From Hordeum vulgare subsp. vulgare (lineage: Eukaryota > Streptophyta > Magnoliopsida > Poales > Poaceae): a stretch of 64,000 nt of DNA. This document shows, piece after piece, positions 29,168 to 46,318 of this stretch. A program made the translations under genes and the position numbers. The stretch covers positions 40,001-104,000 of the forward strand of contig NW_025422561.1 of assembly GCF_904849725.1 (NCBI RefSeq), written 5' to 3'. The first letter of the stretch is position 1; each line of letters begins with the position of its first letter. Below the pieces are notes generated by a model that was given only the letters and a program-made list of their open reading frames with translations, did not search any database and had not been told where the DNA came from.

Positions 29168-29315
29168 ACAAGAAAGTTAGATTCGGCGATGCCCCTCCCC
29201 TTTGCTTTCGGGGGGCATTCCGATTTCCCTAGTATCATCATTATTTGCCACGCGAATCCAGATTGAGATTGAGGCAATTAAGTTAATTAAATTTTCGAAT
29301 CACTGACTCAGGCCC

Positions 29316-29356
29316 ATTGTCGAATCCTACTCAGCAATTGTCGAATCCTACTCAGC
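29316..29356 (+). repeat. 20-bp tandem direct repeat before rpoC2
   Basis: ATTGTCGAATCCTACTCAGC occurs at 29316-29335 and again at 29337-29356, a 21-nt period. The repeat ends 20 nt upstream of the rpoC2 start and is in frame with it. Confidence 0.9.
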
Positions 29357-29376
29357 CGAAAAGGGGGTACTTATGT

Positions 29377-32300
29377 ATGGCGGAACGGGCCAATCTGGTC
29401 TTTCATAATAAAGAGATAGACGGAACTGGTATGAAACGACTTATTAGCAGATTAATAGATCATTTTGGAATGGGATATACATCCCATATACTGGATCAAC
29501 TAAAGACTCTGGGCTTCTATCAAGCCACTACTACATCGATTTCGTTAGGAATCGAGGATCTTTTAACAATACCCTCTAAGGGATGGTTAGTCCAAGACGC
29601 GGAACAACAGAGTTTTCTTTTGGAGAAACACTATTATTATGGGGCTGTACACGCGGTAGAAAAATTACGCCAATCTGTTGAGATATGGTATGCGACAAGT
29701 GAATATTTGAAACAAGAAATGAATTCAAATTTTCGGATAACGGATCCTTCTAATCCAGTCTATCTAATGTCTTTTTCAGGAGCCAGAGGAAATGCATCTC
29801 AAGTACACCAATTAGTAGGTATGAGAGGATTAATGTCGGACCCTCAAGGACAAATGATTGATTTACCTATTCAAAGCAATTTACGCGAGGGACTTTCTTT
29901 GACAGAATATATAATTTCCTGCTATGGAGCCCGCAAAGGGGTTGTAGATACTGCTGTACGAACAGCAGATGCTGGATATCTTACACGTAGACTTGTTGAA
30001 GTAGTTCAACATATTATTGTGCGTAGAAGAGATTGTGGTACTATCCGAGGTATTTCTGTAAGTCCTCAAAATGGGATGACGGAAAAACTTTTTGTCCAAA
30101 CACTAATTGGTCGTGTATTAGCAGACGATATATATATCGGTTCACGATGCATTGCCGCGCGAAATCAAGATATTGGAATTGGATTAGTCAATCGATTCAT
30201 AACTGCCTTTCGAGCACAACCATTTCGAGCACAACCAATATATATTAGAACCCCCTTTACTTGCCGAAGCACTTCTTGGATCTGTCAATTATGCTATGGC
30301 CGGAGTCCTACTCATAGTGATCTGGTGGAATTGGGAGAAGCCGTAGGTATTATTGCGGGTCAATCAATTGGGGAGCCAGGGACTCAACTAACATTAAGAA
30401 CTTTTCATACTGGCGGAGTATTCACAGGGGGTACTGCCGACCTTGTACGATCCCCTTCGAATGGAAAAATCCAATTCAATGAGAATTTGGTTCACCCCAC
30501 ACGTACCCGTCATGGACAGCCTGCTTTTCTATGTTATATAGACTTGCATGTAACTATTCAGAGTCAAGATATTCTATATAGTGTGAATATTCCCTCAAAA
30601 AGCTTGATTCTAGTGCAAAATGATCAATATGTAAAATCTGAACAAGTAATTGCGGAGATTCGTGCCGGAACGTCCACTTTACATTTTAAAGAAAGGGTAC
30701 AAAAGCATATTTATTCTGAATCAGACGGCGAAATGCACTGGAGTACTGATGTTTACCATGCGCCCGAATATCAATATGGTAATCTTCGTCGATTACCAAA
30801 AACAAGCCATTTATGGATATTATCCGTAAGTATGTGCAGATCCAGTATAGCGTCTTTTTCACTCCACAAGGATCAAGATCAAATGAATACTTATGGTAAA
30901 AAAGATAGGGAAATTCTTGATTATTCAACGTCGGATCGAATCATGTCCAATGGCCATTGGAATTTGATCTATCCTTCTATTTTTCAAGATAATTCAGATT
31001 TGTTGGCGAAAAAGCGAAGAAATAGGTTCGTCATTCCATTACAATATCATCAAGAACAAGAGAAAGAACTAATATCCTGTTTTGGGATTTCGATTGAAAT
31101 CCCCTTTATGGGTGTTTTACGTAGAAATACTATTTTTGCTTATTTTGACGATCCCCGATACAGAAAAGATAAAAAGGGTTCAGGAATTGTTAAATTTAGA
31201 TATAGGACCCTAGAAGAAGAATATAGGACTCGAGCGGAAGACTCAGAAGAGGAATATGAGACCCTAGAACACGAATACAGGACCCGAGAGGACGAATATG
31301 AAACCCTAGAAGAATCTAAATATGGAATCCTAGAAGACGAATACGAATATGAAACCCTAGAAAACGAATATGGGAGCCCAGAAAACAAATATGGGAACCC
31401 AGAGAACGAATATAGGACTTTAGAGAAAGACTCAGAAGAGGAATATGGGAACCCAGAGAGCAAATATAGGACCCAAGAGGACGAATATGGAACTTTAGAA
31501 GAAGACTCAGAAGACGAATATGGCAGCCCCGGGGAAAGCGGCGAGGAAAAATATGGTACTTTAGAGGAAGACTCAGAAGAAGACTCAGAGGACGAATACG
31601 AGAGCCCAGAGGAAGATTCCATCTTAAAAAAAGAGGGTTTGATTGAGCATCGAGGAACAAAAGAATTTAGTCTAAAATACCAAAAAGAAGTAGATCGGTT
31701 TTTTTTCATTCTTCAAGAACTTCATATCTTGCCGAGATCTTCATCCCTAAAGATACTTGACAATAGTATTATTGGAGTGGATACACAACTCACAAAAAAT
31801 ACAAGAAGTGGACTAGGCGGACTGGTCCGAGTGAAGAGAAAAAAAAGCCATACGGAACTCAAAATATTTTCCGGAGATATTCATTTTCCTGAAGAGGCAG
31901 ATAAGATATTAGGTGGGTGTTTGATACCGCCAGAAAGACAAAAAAAAGATTCTAAGGAATCAAAAAAAAAGAAAAATTGGGTCTATGTTCAACGGAAAAA
32001 AATTCTCAAGAGCAAGGAAAAGTATTTTGTTTCCGTTCGCCCTACAGTGGCATATGAAATGGACGAAGGAAGAAATTTAGCAACACTTTTCCCGCAGGAT
32101 CTCTTGCAAGAAGAAAATAATCTCCAAATTCGACTTGTCAATTTTATTTATCATGAAAATAGCAAGTTAACTCAAAGAATTTATCACACAAATAGTCAAT
32201 TTGTTAGAACTTGCTTAGTAGTGAATTGGGAACAAGAAGAAAAAGAAAAGGCTGGTGCTTCCCTTGTTGAGGTAAGAGCAAATGATCTTATTCGCGATTT

Positions 32301-33810
32301 CCTAAGAATTGAGTTAGTCAAGTCCACTATTTCGTATACACGAAAAAGGTATGATAGGACAAGTGGAGGACCGACTCCCCATAATAGGTTAGATCGCGCC
32401 AATAGCAATTCTTTTTATTCCAAGGCGAAGATTGAATCACTTAGCCAACATCAAGAAGCTATTGGCACTTTGTTGAATCGAAATAAAGAATACCAATCTT
32501 TGATGATTTTGTCGGCATCCAACTGTTCTCGAATTGGTTTATTCAAGAATTCAAAACATCCCAATGCGATAAAAGAATGGAATCCTAGAATTCCTATTCT
32601 AGAAATTTTTGGGCCCTTAGGGGCTATTGTAGCTAGTATATCGCATTTTTCTTCATCTTACTATTTACTAACGCATAATAAAATCCTGCTAAAAAAATAT
32701 TTGTTCGTTGACAATTTGAAACAAACCTTCCAAGTACTTCAAGAACTTAAATACTCTTTAATAGATGAAAATAAAAGGATTTCCAATTTCGATAGTAACA
32801 TAATGTTGGATCCATTCCTTTTGAATTGTCACTTTGTCCATCATGATTCTTGGGAAGAGACATTGGCAATAATTCACCTTGGACAATTTATTTGTGAAAA
32901 TGTATGTCTATTTAAATCGCACATAAAAAAATCTGGTCAAATTTTCAGTGTAAATATGGATTCCTTTGTTATAAGAGCAGCTAAACCTTATTTGGCCACT
33001 ACAGGAGCAACTGTTAATGGTCATTATGGAGAAATCCTTTACAAGGGAGATAGGTTAGTTACGTTTATATATGAAAAATCGAGATCTAGTGACATAACGC
33101 AAGGTCTTCCAAAAGTGGAACAAATCTTTGAAGCGCGTTCAATTGATTCATTATCCCCCAATCTCGAAAGGAGAATTGAGGATTGGAATGAGCGTATACC
33201 AAGAATTCTTGGGGTCCCTTGGGGATTCTTGATTGGAGCTGAGCTAACCATAGCCCAAAGTCGTATTTCTTTGGTTAATAAAATCCAAAAGGTTTATCGA
33301 TCCCAAGGGGTACAGATCCATAATAGACATATAGAGATTATTATACGCCAAGTAACATCAAAAGTGCGGGTTTCCGAAGATGGAATGTCTAATGTTTTTT
33401 CGCCTGGGGAATTAATCGGACTATTGCGAGCGGAACGAGCAGGGCGAGCTTTGGATGAATCGATCTATTATCGGGCAATCTTATTGGGAATAACAAGGGC
33501 TTCCCTGAATACCCAAAGTTTCATATCTGAAGCAAGTTTTCAAGAAACTGCTCGAGTTTTAGCAAAAGCTGCCCTACGAGGTCGCATTGATTGGTTGAAA
33601 GGCTTGAAAGAAAACGTAGTTCTGGGGGGGATTATACCTGTTGGTACCGGATTCCAAAAATTTGTGCATCGTTCCCCACAAGACAAGAACCTTTATTTCG
33701 AAATAAAAAAAAAAAATCTATTCGCGTCGGAAATGAGAGATTTTTTGTTTCTCCATACAGAATTAGTTTCTTCAGATTCTGACGTAACAAACAATTTTTA
33801 TGAGACATAA
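29377..33810 (+). CDS. rpoC2: Plastid RNA polymerase beta'' subunit
   Basis: The product is 1,477 aa and corresponds to the C-terminal part of bacterial beta'. I start at [20 protein letters not shown]. The frame is open 20 codons further up, but that part is made of the tandem repeat. The conserved trigger-loop region [20 protein letters not shown] is near residues 325-345. The C-terminal block carries [17 protein letters not shown] and [18 protein letters not shown] grass-specific acidic, Tyr/Glu/Asp-rich repeat region spans residues about 608-750. A 15-bp in-frame tandem duplication ([10 protein letters not shown]) is at residues 278-287. Confidence 0.97.
30208..30237 (+). repeat. 15-bp in-frame tandem duplication in rpoC2
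   Basis: TTTCGAGCACAACCA occurs twice in a row and is translated [10 protein letters not shown]. The copies are identical at nucleotide level, which suggests a recent slip. Confidence 0.92.
31198..31620 (+). repeat. Degenerate repeat array in rpoC2
   Basis: Units of about 21-45 bp recur with related coding content such as [19 protein letters not shown] and EEDSEDEY. The encoded stretch of about 140 residues is strongly acidic. It matches the insertion known in grass rpoC2. It is an alignment-unstable region that changes length between species. Confidence 0.9.
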
Positions 33811-34136
33811 AAACCCCCATTTAACATTTAACCCTAAGGATACATAAAACATATTTTTTACTTTACTAGACTTTTGAACTTAGAACACTAACAGGTTAAA
33901 TTTTAGATTTTTAAGATTTTTATTTTAATAAGTAAAACAAGTCAGTTAATTCATTAAATTAAGGTTTTGTTTATACCATGTATCAATGTATCAATGGCCA
34001 ACTCTTAGTACAAGGTTCTCTCAGAACAATTATTATTTTATTTATTTCAAGCTATTTCGGATCTTTCTTAATCTTCAAAAAGAAATAAATTCCGTAATGG
34101 AATGTTAGGATGAAAAAAAAAGGAAGTGTGGAAAAA
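33811..34136. other. rpoC2-rps2 spacer
   Basis: This is 326 nt, AT-rich, with a repeated TGTATCAATG near 33980-33995. No gene is seen. Confidence 0.55.
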
Positions 34137-34847
34137 ATGACAAGAAGATATTGGAACATTAATTTGAAAGAGATGATAGAAGCAGGAGTTCATTTTGGTC
34201 ATGGTATTAAGAAATGGAATCCTAAAATGGCCCCTTACATTTCGGCAAAGCGTAAAGGTACTCATATTATAAATCTCGCTAGAACGGCCCGTTTTTTATC
34301 AGAAGCTTGTGATTTAGTTTTTGATGCAGCAAGTCAGGGAAAAAGTTTCTTAATTGTTGGTACCAAAAAAAGAGCAACAGATTTAGTAGCATCAGCTGCA
34401 ATAAGGGCTCGTTGTCATTATGTTAATAAAAAGTGGTTCAGTGGTATGTTAACGAATTGGTCGATTACGAAAACTAGACTTTCTCAATTTAGAGACTTAA
34501 GAGCGGAAGAAAAAATGGGAAAATTCCACCATCTCCCAAAAAGAGATGTGGCAATCTTGAAGAGAAAATTATCTACCTTACAAAGGTATCTCGGCGGGAT
34601 CAAATATATGACGAGATTGCCAGACATTGTGATCGTCCTTGATCAGCAAAAAGAGTATATAGCTCTTCGGGAATGTGCCATTTTGGGAATTCCTACTATT
34701 TCTTTAGTCGATACAAATTGTGACCCGGATCTCGCGAATATATCGATTCCAGCCAACGATGACACTATGACTTCAATTCGATTGATTCTTAACAAATTAG
34801 TATTTTCAATTTGTGAGGGCCGTTCTCTCTATATAAGAAATCGTTGA
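34137..34847 (+). CDS. rps2: 30S ribosomal protein S2
   Basis: The product is 236 aa, the normal plastid length. I start at [23 protein letters not shown], with GGAAGTG upstream. An ATG nine codons earlier (34110) is in frame but outside the family consensus. The S2 signatures are present (the N-terminal block given and [20 protein letters not shown]). It lies between the rpo operon and the atpI-H-F-A genes on the same strand. Confidence 0.97.
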   Translation: MTRRYWNINLKEMIEAGVHFGHGIKKWNPKMAPYISAKRKGTHIINLARTARFLSEACDLVFDAASQGKSFLIVGTKKRATDLVASAAIRARCHYVNKKWFSGMLTNWSITKTRLSQFRDLRAEEKMGKFHHLPKRDVAILKRKLSTLQRYLGGIKYMTRLPDIVIVLDQQKEYIALRECAILGIPTISLVDTNCDPDLANISIPANDDTMTSIRLILNKLVFSICEGRSLYIRNR

Positions 34848-34952
34848 TTAAGAATATATAGTGAATTCTTGGACAACTGCGTAGATTTATGGAATGACTT
34901 ACTATATCTTTTTTTGCATAGAATTTGTTTTGCATAGAAAAAAGAAGGGGAA

Positions 34953-34987
34953 TATTGATATATATTAGAGGGTATTGATATATATTA
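34953..34987 (+). repeat. 15-bp direct repeat before atpI
   Basis: TATTGATATATATTA occurs at 34953-34967 and 34973-34987, within the 264-nt rps2-atpI spacer. Confidence 0.85.
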
Positions 34988-35111
34988 TGATCTGATGTGC
35001 TTTCTTGGTATCCTAAATATCAAATTAATAGTTCAAGTTGCTGAGTTGAGAAAGAGATGGTTGAATCAAAAGAATTCCTTTTTTGAAGTTCAATTTTTAT
35101 CAGAGGACAAT

Positions 35112-35855
35112 ATGAATATTATACCTTGTTCCATTAAAACACTCAAGGGGTTATACGATATATCGGGTGTAGAAGTAGGCCAACACTTCTATTGGCAAAT
35201 AGGAGGTTTTCAAATTCATGCCCAGGTACTCATCACTTCTTGGGTCGTAATTACTATCTTGCTAGGTTCAGTTGTCATAGCTGTTCGGAATCCACAAACC
35301 ATCCCGACCGACGGGCAGAATTTTTTTGAATATGTCCTTGAGTTTATTCGAGACTTGAGCAAAACTCAGATTGGAGAAGAATATGGTCCCTGGGTTCCCT
35401 TTATTGGAACTATGTTCCTTTTTATTTTTGTTTCAAATTGGTCGGGTGCTCTTTTACCTTGGAAAATTATAGAGTTACCCCATGGGGAATTAGCAGCGCC
35501 CACGAATGATATAAATACTACTGTTGCTTTAGCTTTACTCACGTCAGCGGCATATTTTTATGCTGGTCTTAGCAAAAAAGGATTGAGCTATTTCGAGAAA
35601 TATATTAAACCAACCCCAATCCTTTTACCAATTAACATCCTAGAAGATTTCACAAAACCATTATCGCTTAGCTTTCGACTTTTCGGGAATATATTGGCGG
35701 ATGAATTAGTCGTTGTTGTTCTTGTTTCTTTAGTCCCCTTAGTAATCCCTATACCGGTCATGTTTCTTGGATTATTTACAAGCGGTATTCAAGCTCTTAT
35801 TTTTGCAACATTAGCCGCAGCCTATATAGGTGAATCCATGGAGGGTCATCATTGA
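35112..35855 (+). CDS. atpI: ATP synthase subunit a (CF0 IV)
   Basis: The product is 247 aa, the usual length. It is the membrane subunit that forms the proton half-channels against the c-ring. I start at [19 protein letters not shown] with GAGGA 8-12 nt upstream. The C-terminal helix containing [18 protein letters not shown] carries the essential Arg that faces the c-ring. It is first of the atpI-atpH-atpF-atpA cluster. Confidence 0.97.
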   Translation: MNIIPCSIKTLKGLYDISGVEVGQHFYWQIGGFQIHAQVLITSWVVITILLGSVVIAVRNPQTIPTDGQNFFEYVLEFIRDLSKTQIGEEYGPWVPFIGTMFLFIFVSNWSGALLPWKIIELPHGELAAPTNDINTTVALALLTSAAYFYAGLSKKGLSYFEKYIKPTPILLPINILEDFTKPLSLSFRLFGNILADELVVVVLVSLVPLVIPIPVMFLGLFTSGIQALIFATLAAAYIGESMEGHH

Positions 35856-36668
<813 letters not shown>

Positions 36669-37123
36669 TCCTAAAAAAAAAAGTTCTTTCGATTTCGATT
36701 AGATACTTTTTTCTTTTTTTAGTAAATTGGTATTTGCTTCCGCAATTCCAATTATATCAATACTTTATTTAATTTACTCCTATTTATTACTCCTGGAATT
36801 ATCTATTTATCGGGACAGATAATACCGCATTCTAGGAAGGGCTGAGTTGAGTATGATTAATTTAGAAGATATGCTCGCCTTCTTATTTCCCGTCCTTAGT
36901 TTAGGAAAGTGGAAAGTTTTTTCCTTTTATTTTAGGAATTTTGGGAACGGAACATTTCAACAAAGGAAGCCTTTCACCGGTCAAACAAGACCTAAGACTT
37001 AATCTAAAAGAAATTACTAGATTGAATCTATTTGCATTAAAAAAACCGATCAAAAAAGGGCGAGCGAAGTAAGTGATCGAAAAACTTTGTTCTTTGTTCG
37101 TCCTATCTATAAGAGGAGAGCAT
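36669..37123. other. atpH-atpF spacer
   Basis: This is 455 nt with no gene. AAGAGGAGAG at 37111-37120 is the ribosome binding site of atpF. Confidence 0.6.
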
Positions 37124-38508
37124 ATGAAAAATGTAACCCATTCTTTCGTTTTTTTAGCTCACTGGCCATCCGCTGGCAGTTTCGGGCTTAATACCGATAT
37201 TTTAGCAACAAATCTAATAAATCTAACTGTAGTGGTTGGTGTTTTGATTTTTTTTGGAAAGGGAGTGTGTGCGAGTTGTCTATTTCAAGAATAGATTGGA
37301 TCTATCCGGCTGCACTTTAGAATATTTTTTAGTATTTTTCGGATAAATAAGAAAAGGGTGCACGATCTCGACGAATTACTTCTGAATAAATTCAGAAATC
37401 ATATGGAAGAACCATAGCATTTCGCGACTCATTGGTAAATCAATTTTGATTCTCTATAAACCAAGAATGTGAGACCATTAACACGGTTAAAGCTAAACTG
37501 CTTGAAGTCCAGGCAAAAAGAGGTACTCTTTCTACAACTATATTAGTATTAGTACCGAATTTAAACGGGAAATAGCTAATGTAAAATTTATCTGATATAG
37601 AACACTCATATCGATAAAATGGTTTGAACTATTTACTAGAAAAAAAAAGAAGGGGCACCCTGCCCTTTTTTAACCAATGCCGAATCGACGACCTATGTAT
37701 AAAAAAGAGAAATTTTTTGGATTTGAAGAAAAAAAAAAAAGAATTCTATTAATTTTCATTTTCCATTTATTTAGTTAGTTTTTCTTAATGAAATTGAAAT
37801 TATTAACTAAAGGGCAAATATAAATAAAGAAACAACTTTGCTGACCATGATATATTTTTATCTAGGCGGAAGAGTCCTCTTAATATTTATCTAGTCTTAT
37901 ATAGGTTTCGGTATATTGAAATATAAACATAAAAAATAAGATAGAGGATAGGCTCATTACTTATACTTAAAAAAAGATATGGAAATTGCTATAGCAAAAA
38001 AAGAAAAAAAGGAGCGTGAGAGCCAAATGAATCGAAAGATTCATGTTTGGTTCGGGAAGAGATCATAAAAGTTGTAAACTTACAAAATAATCTACTTTCA
38101 TTAAAAGATTTATTAGATAATCGAAAACAGAGGATCTTGAGTACTATTCGAAATTCAGAAGAATTGCGTAGAGGGACCATTGAGCAACTCGAAAAAGCTC
38201 GGATTCGATTACAGAAAGTCGAACTAGAAGCGGATGAGTATCGAATGAATGGATACTCTGAGATAGAACGAGAAAAAGCAAATTTGATTAATGCTACTTC
38301 TATTAGTTTGGAACAATTAGAAAAGTCTAAAAACGAAACCCTTTATTTTGAAAAACAAAGGGCAATGAATCAGGTCCGACAGCGGGTTTTCCAACAGGCC
38401 GTACAAGGAGCTCTAGGAACTCTGAATAGTTGTTTGAATACCGAGTTACATTTCCGTACGATTCGTGCTAATATTGGCATTCTCGGGTCCCTGGAATGGA
38501 AGAGATAA
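37124..38508 (+). CDS. atpF: ATP synthase subunit b (CF0 I), two exons
   Basis: Exon 1 is 37124-37268 (145 bp) and exon 2 is 38102-38508 (407 bp), together 183 aa. The 5' splice site is GTGCGAGTTG. The split codon (T + TA) gives Leu before [15 protein letters not shown]. The protein has one N-terminal membrane helix and a long charged coiled coil, and forms the peripheral stalk with subunit b'. Confidence 0.96.
37269..38101 (+). other. Group II intron of atpF
   Basis: The intron is 833 nt. The domain V-like hairpin is at about 38017-38056 (GAGCCAAATGAATCGAAAGA...). It ends with CAT before exon 2. This intron depends on MatK and on nuclear splicing factors in other plants. Confidence 0.9.
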
Positions 38509-38599
38509 TTAAATTAATTAGGCCTTGAACTTCTACTTTCGTTTAGAATTTAGGCATTATTTTTCCCCTTGCTTTCGAAAAAAGAGTCAAGAAACACTA

Positions 38600-40114
38600 A
38601 TGGCAACCCTTCGAGTCGACGAAATTCATAAAATTCTCCGCGAACGTATTGAACAATATAATAGGAAAGTAGGGATTGAGAATATAGGTCGCGTAGTTCA
38701 AGTGGGGGATGGGATTGCTCGTATTATAGGTCTTGGTGAAATAATGTCGGGTGAATTAGTCCAATTTGCAGAAGGTACTAGGGGTATTGCTCTGAATTTG
38801 GAATCCAAAAATGTTGGGATTGTATTAATGGGCGATGGGTTGATGATACAAGAGGGCAGTTTTGTAAAAGCAACAGGAAGAATTGCTCAGATACCCGTGA
38901 GTGAGGCTTACTTGGGTCGTGTTGTAAATGCTCTGGCTAAACCTATTGATGGGAAAGGCGAAATTATAGCTTCCGAATCTCGCTTAATTGAATCTCCTGC
39001 TCCAAGTATAATTTCCAGGCGTTCCGTATACGAACCTCTTCAAACAGGGCTTATTGCTATCGATTCGATGATTCCTATAGGGCGCGGTCAGCGAGAGTTA
39101 ATTATTGGGGACAGACAGACTGGCAAAACAGCAGTAGCTACAGATACAATTCTCAATCAAAAAGGGCAAGGTGTAATATGTGTTTATGTAGCTATCGGTC
39201 AAAGAGCATCCTCCGTAGCTCAAGTAGTAACTACTTTCCATGAGGAGGGGGCCATGGAATACACTATTGTAGTAGCTGAAATGGCGGATTCACCTGCTAC
39301 ATTACAATACCTCGCTCCTTATACGGGAGCAGCCCTGGCTGAGTATTTTATGTACCGCGAACGGCATACTTTAATAATTTATGATGATCTCTCCAAACAG
39401 GCACAAGCTTATCGCCAAATGTCCCTTCTATTAAGAAGACCTCCCGGCCGTGAGGCTTATCCAGGGGATGTTTTTTATTTGCATTCACGCCTTTTAGAAA
39501 GAGCCGCTAAATTAAATTCTCTTTTAGGCGAAGGAAGTATGACCGCTTTACCAATAGTTGAGACTCAATCTGGAGACGTTTCCGCCTATATTCCTACTAA
39601 TGTAATCTCCATTACAGATGGACAAATATTCTTATCGGCGGATCTATTCAATGCCGGAATTCGACCCGCTATTAATGTGGGTATTTCTGTTTCCAGAGTA
39701 GGATCCGCGGCTCAAATTAAAGCCATGAAACAAGTAGCTGGCAAATCAAAATTGGAACTAGCTCAATTCGCAGAGTTACAAGCCTTTGCACAATTCGCCT
39801 CTGCTCTCGATAAAACAAGTCAGAATCAATTGGCAAGGGGTCGACGATTAAGGGAATTGCTTAAACAATCCCAGGCAAATCCTCTCCCAGTGGAAGAGCA
39901 GATAGCTACTATTTATACCGGAACAAGAGGATATCTTGATTCGTTAGAAATCGAACAGGTAAATAAATTTCTGGATGAGTTACGTAAACACCTAAAAGAT
40001 ACTAAACCTCAATTCCAAGAAATTATATCTTCTAGCAAGACATTCACCGAGCAAGCGGAAATCCTTTTGAAGGAAGCTATTCAGGAACAGCTGGAACGGT
40101 TTTCCCTTCAGTAA
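38600..40114 (+). CDS. atpA: ATP synthase alpha subunit
   Basis: The product is 504 aa, the usual length. It is a CF1 subunit with the non-catalytic nucleotide sites. Walker [11 protein letters not shown] is near residues 169-178. The C-terminal helical domain ends [10 protein letters not shown] start at [20 protein letters not shown]; an in-frame ATG 25 codons earlier (38525) lies only 17 nt past atpF and is not used by the family. It is last in the atpI-H-F-A cluster. Confidence 0.98.
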   Translation: MATLRVDEIHKILRERIEQYNRKVGIENIGRVVQVGDGIARIIGLGEIMSGELVQFAEGTRGIALNLESKNVGIVLMGDGLMIQEGSFVKATGRIAQIPVSEAYLGRVVNALAKPIDGKGEIIASESRLIESPAPSIISRRSVYEPLQTGLIAIDSMIPIGRGQRELIIGDRQTGKTAVATDTILNQKGQGVICVYVAIGQRASSVAQVVTTFHEEGAMEYTIVVAEMADSPATLQYLAPYTGAALAEYFMYRERHTLIIYDDLSKQAQAYRQMSLLLRRPPGREAYPGDVFYLHSRLLERAAKLNSLLGEGSMTALPIVETQSGDVSAYIPTNVISITDGQIFLSADLFNAGIRPAINVGISVSRVGSAAQIKAMKQVAGKSKLELAQFAELQAFAQFASALDKTSQNQLARGRRLRELLKQSQANPLPVEEQIATIYTGTRGYLDSLEIEQVNKFLDELRKHLKDTKPQFQEIISSSKTFTEQAEILLKEAIQEQLERFSLQ

Positions 40115-40126
40115 CAAATAAATTTG

Positions 40127-40168
40127 GCATATCTACTCTTGTTATTTTGCATGTCTACTCTTGTTATT
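40127..40168 (+). repeat. 20-bp direct repeat after atpA
   Basis: GCATATCTACTCTTGTTATT (40127-40146) recurs at 40149-40168 with one mismatch. Confidence 0.88.
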
Positions 40169-40239
40169 TGAATCATGCAAAAAAGTTTTCTTTGTTTTTA
40201 GTTTAGTATAGTTATTTAAAGAATAGATAGAAATAAGAT

Positions 40240-40311
40240 TGCGTCCAATAGGATTTGAACCTATACCAAAGGTTTAGAAGACCTCTGTCCTATCCATTAG
40301 ACAATGGACGC
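40240..40311 (-). tRNA. trnR-UCU: tRNA-Arg (UCU)
   Basis: This is a 72-nt tRNA on the minus strand with acceptor GCGTCCA/TGGACGC and anticodon loop CTTCTAA. A run of TTATTCTTTC repeats lies on its 5' side (about 40326-40350). Confidence 0.95.
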
Positions 40312-40470
40312 TTTTCTTTCGTATTTTATTCTTTCTTTTATTCTTTCTTTTATTTGTTGTCTTCTTCCGAGAAAAAACTGTTAGACCAAAACTCTTTTAG
40401 GAAATCAAAAAATCCAGATACAAATGGATGATGTATATATCATGCATATATCATTAAAGAAGGAGTATGG

Positions 40471-40544
40471 GGCCGGTAGTGGGAATCGAACCCGCAACCC
40501 CAAGGTTATGAGACTTATGAGCTACCAAACTGCTCTATACTCTT
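40471..40544 (-). pseudogene. Chimeric trnfM/trnG pseudogene
   Basis: On the minus strand the 5' half (TAGAGCAGTTTGGTAGCTCA then CTCATAACC) copies trnfM. The 3' half (GCGGGTTCGATTCCCACTAC) resembles the end of trnG-UCC. The acceptor strands do not pair and the anticodon stem is mismatched. It stands where the initiator tRNA lies in other angiosperms, next to rps14. Some grass annotations call a trnfM here. In this sequence it looks non-functional. Confidence 0.8.
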
Positions 40545-40559
40545 AAACTAAAGAGGGGT

Positions 40560-40638
40560 AACTAGTGGATAAAAGAGGGTTCGATACGTCCCTCTACCAT
40601 ATCTATACAAATAGAATAGTCCATTTATACAGAATGGT
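40560..40638 (+). repeat. Dispersed 80-bp repeat, copy C
   Basis: It is the third copy of the family at 16850 and 17017. It adjoins the 5' side of the chimeric trnfM pseudogene, just as copy B adjoins the 5' side of trnfM. Confidence 0.8.
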
Positions 40639-40703
40639 AAAGAGGGCTCCTCTATGATTATCAATTCCAGAAATCCATACAAATACGAAAGGGTATTTTA
40701 TCC

Positions 40704-41015
40704 TTACCAACTGGATCTTGTTGCACCCGGTAATAAACATTCATAAACCATTTCTCGAAGTACGTGTCCGGATAGCCCAAAATGTCGATAGTTAGCTCTA
40801 GGTCTTCCGGTCAAAAAACAACGTCGATGAAGGCGTGTAGGTGCACTATTACGCGGTAGGGATTGCAATTTTTCTCGCATTTTCGTTTTTTCACTCAAAC
40901 TCAAGGGAGAAACTTTGCTTCTTATCTTTTTTTTTAAAGATTGACGAATCAAATGATATTTCTGTTCTAATTTCTGCCGCTTCTTCTCCCTCTGAATCAA
41001 ACTCTTTTTTGCCAT
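40704..41015 (-). CDS. rps14: 30S ribosomal protein S14
   Basis: The product is 103 aa. S14 is a small-subunit head protein. The conserved C-terminal half is [20 protein letters not shown] then LPGATRSSW. It is co-transcribed with psaB and psaA, which lie upstream on the same strand. Confidence 0.97.
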
Positions 41016-41161
41016 AATGTGCCGTTGCTATTATTATCAAGTATACGGTTCTAATCCTAGATGGAAAAATAAATAGAAAAAGAAATTTAAGAAGGCGGAT
41101 CCTCCCTCTCTATCAAGAGTAATGAACTAGGTGCTGATACAGTACAAAAAAACAAACTAAA

Positions 41162-43384
<2,223 letters not shown>

Positions 43385-43391
43385 CTAGCCA

Positions 43392-46318
<2,927 letters not shown>

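Noticed and set aside
31198..31620. CRISPR-like or satellite array
   Set aside because: The repeats are unequal, coding and in frame within rpoC2, with no unique spacers and no cas-like genes; plastids have no CRISPR systems.
31140..31709. A 189-codon open frame on the minus strand opposite the rpoC2 repeats (Ser/Tyr-rich)
   Set aside because: It is the mirror image of the GAA/GAG/TAT-rich sense repeats, which cannot easily produce stop codons on the other strand. No family resemblance, no ribosome binding site.
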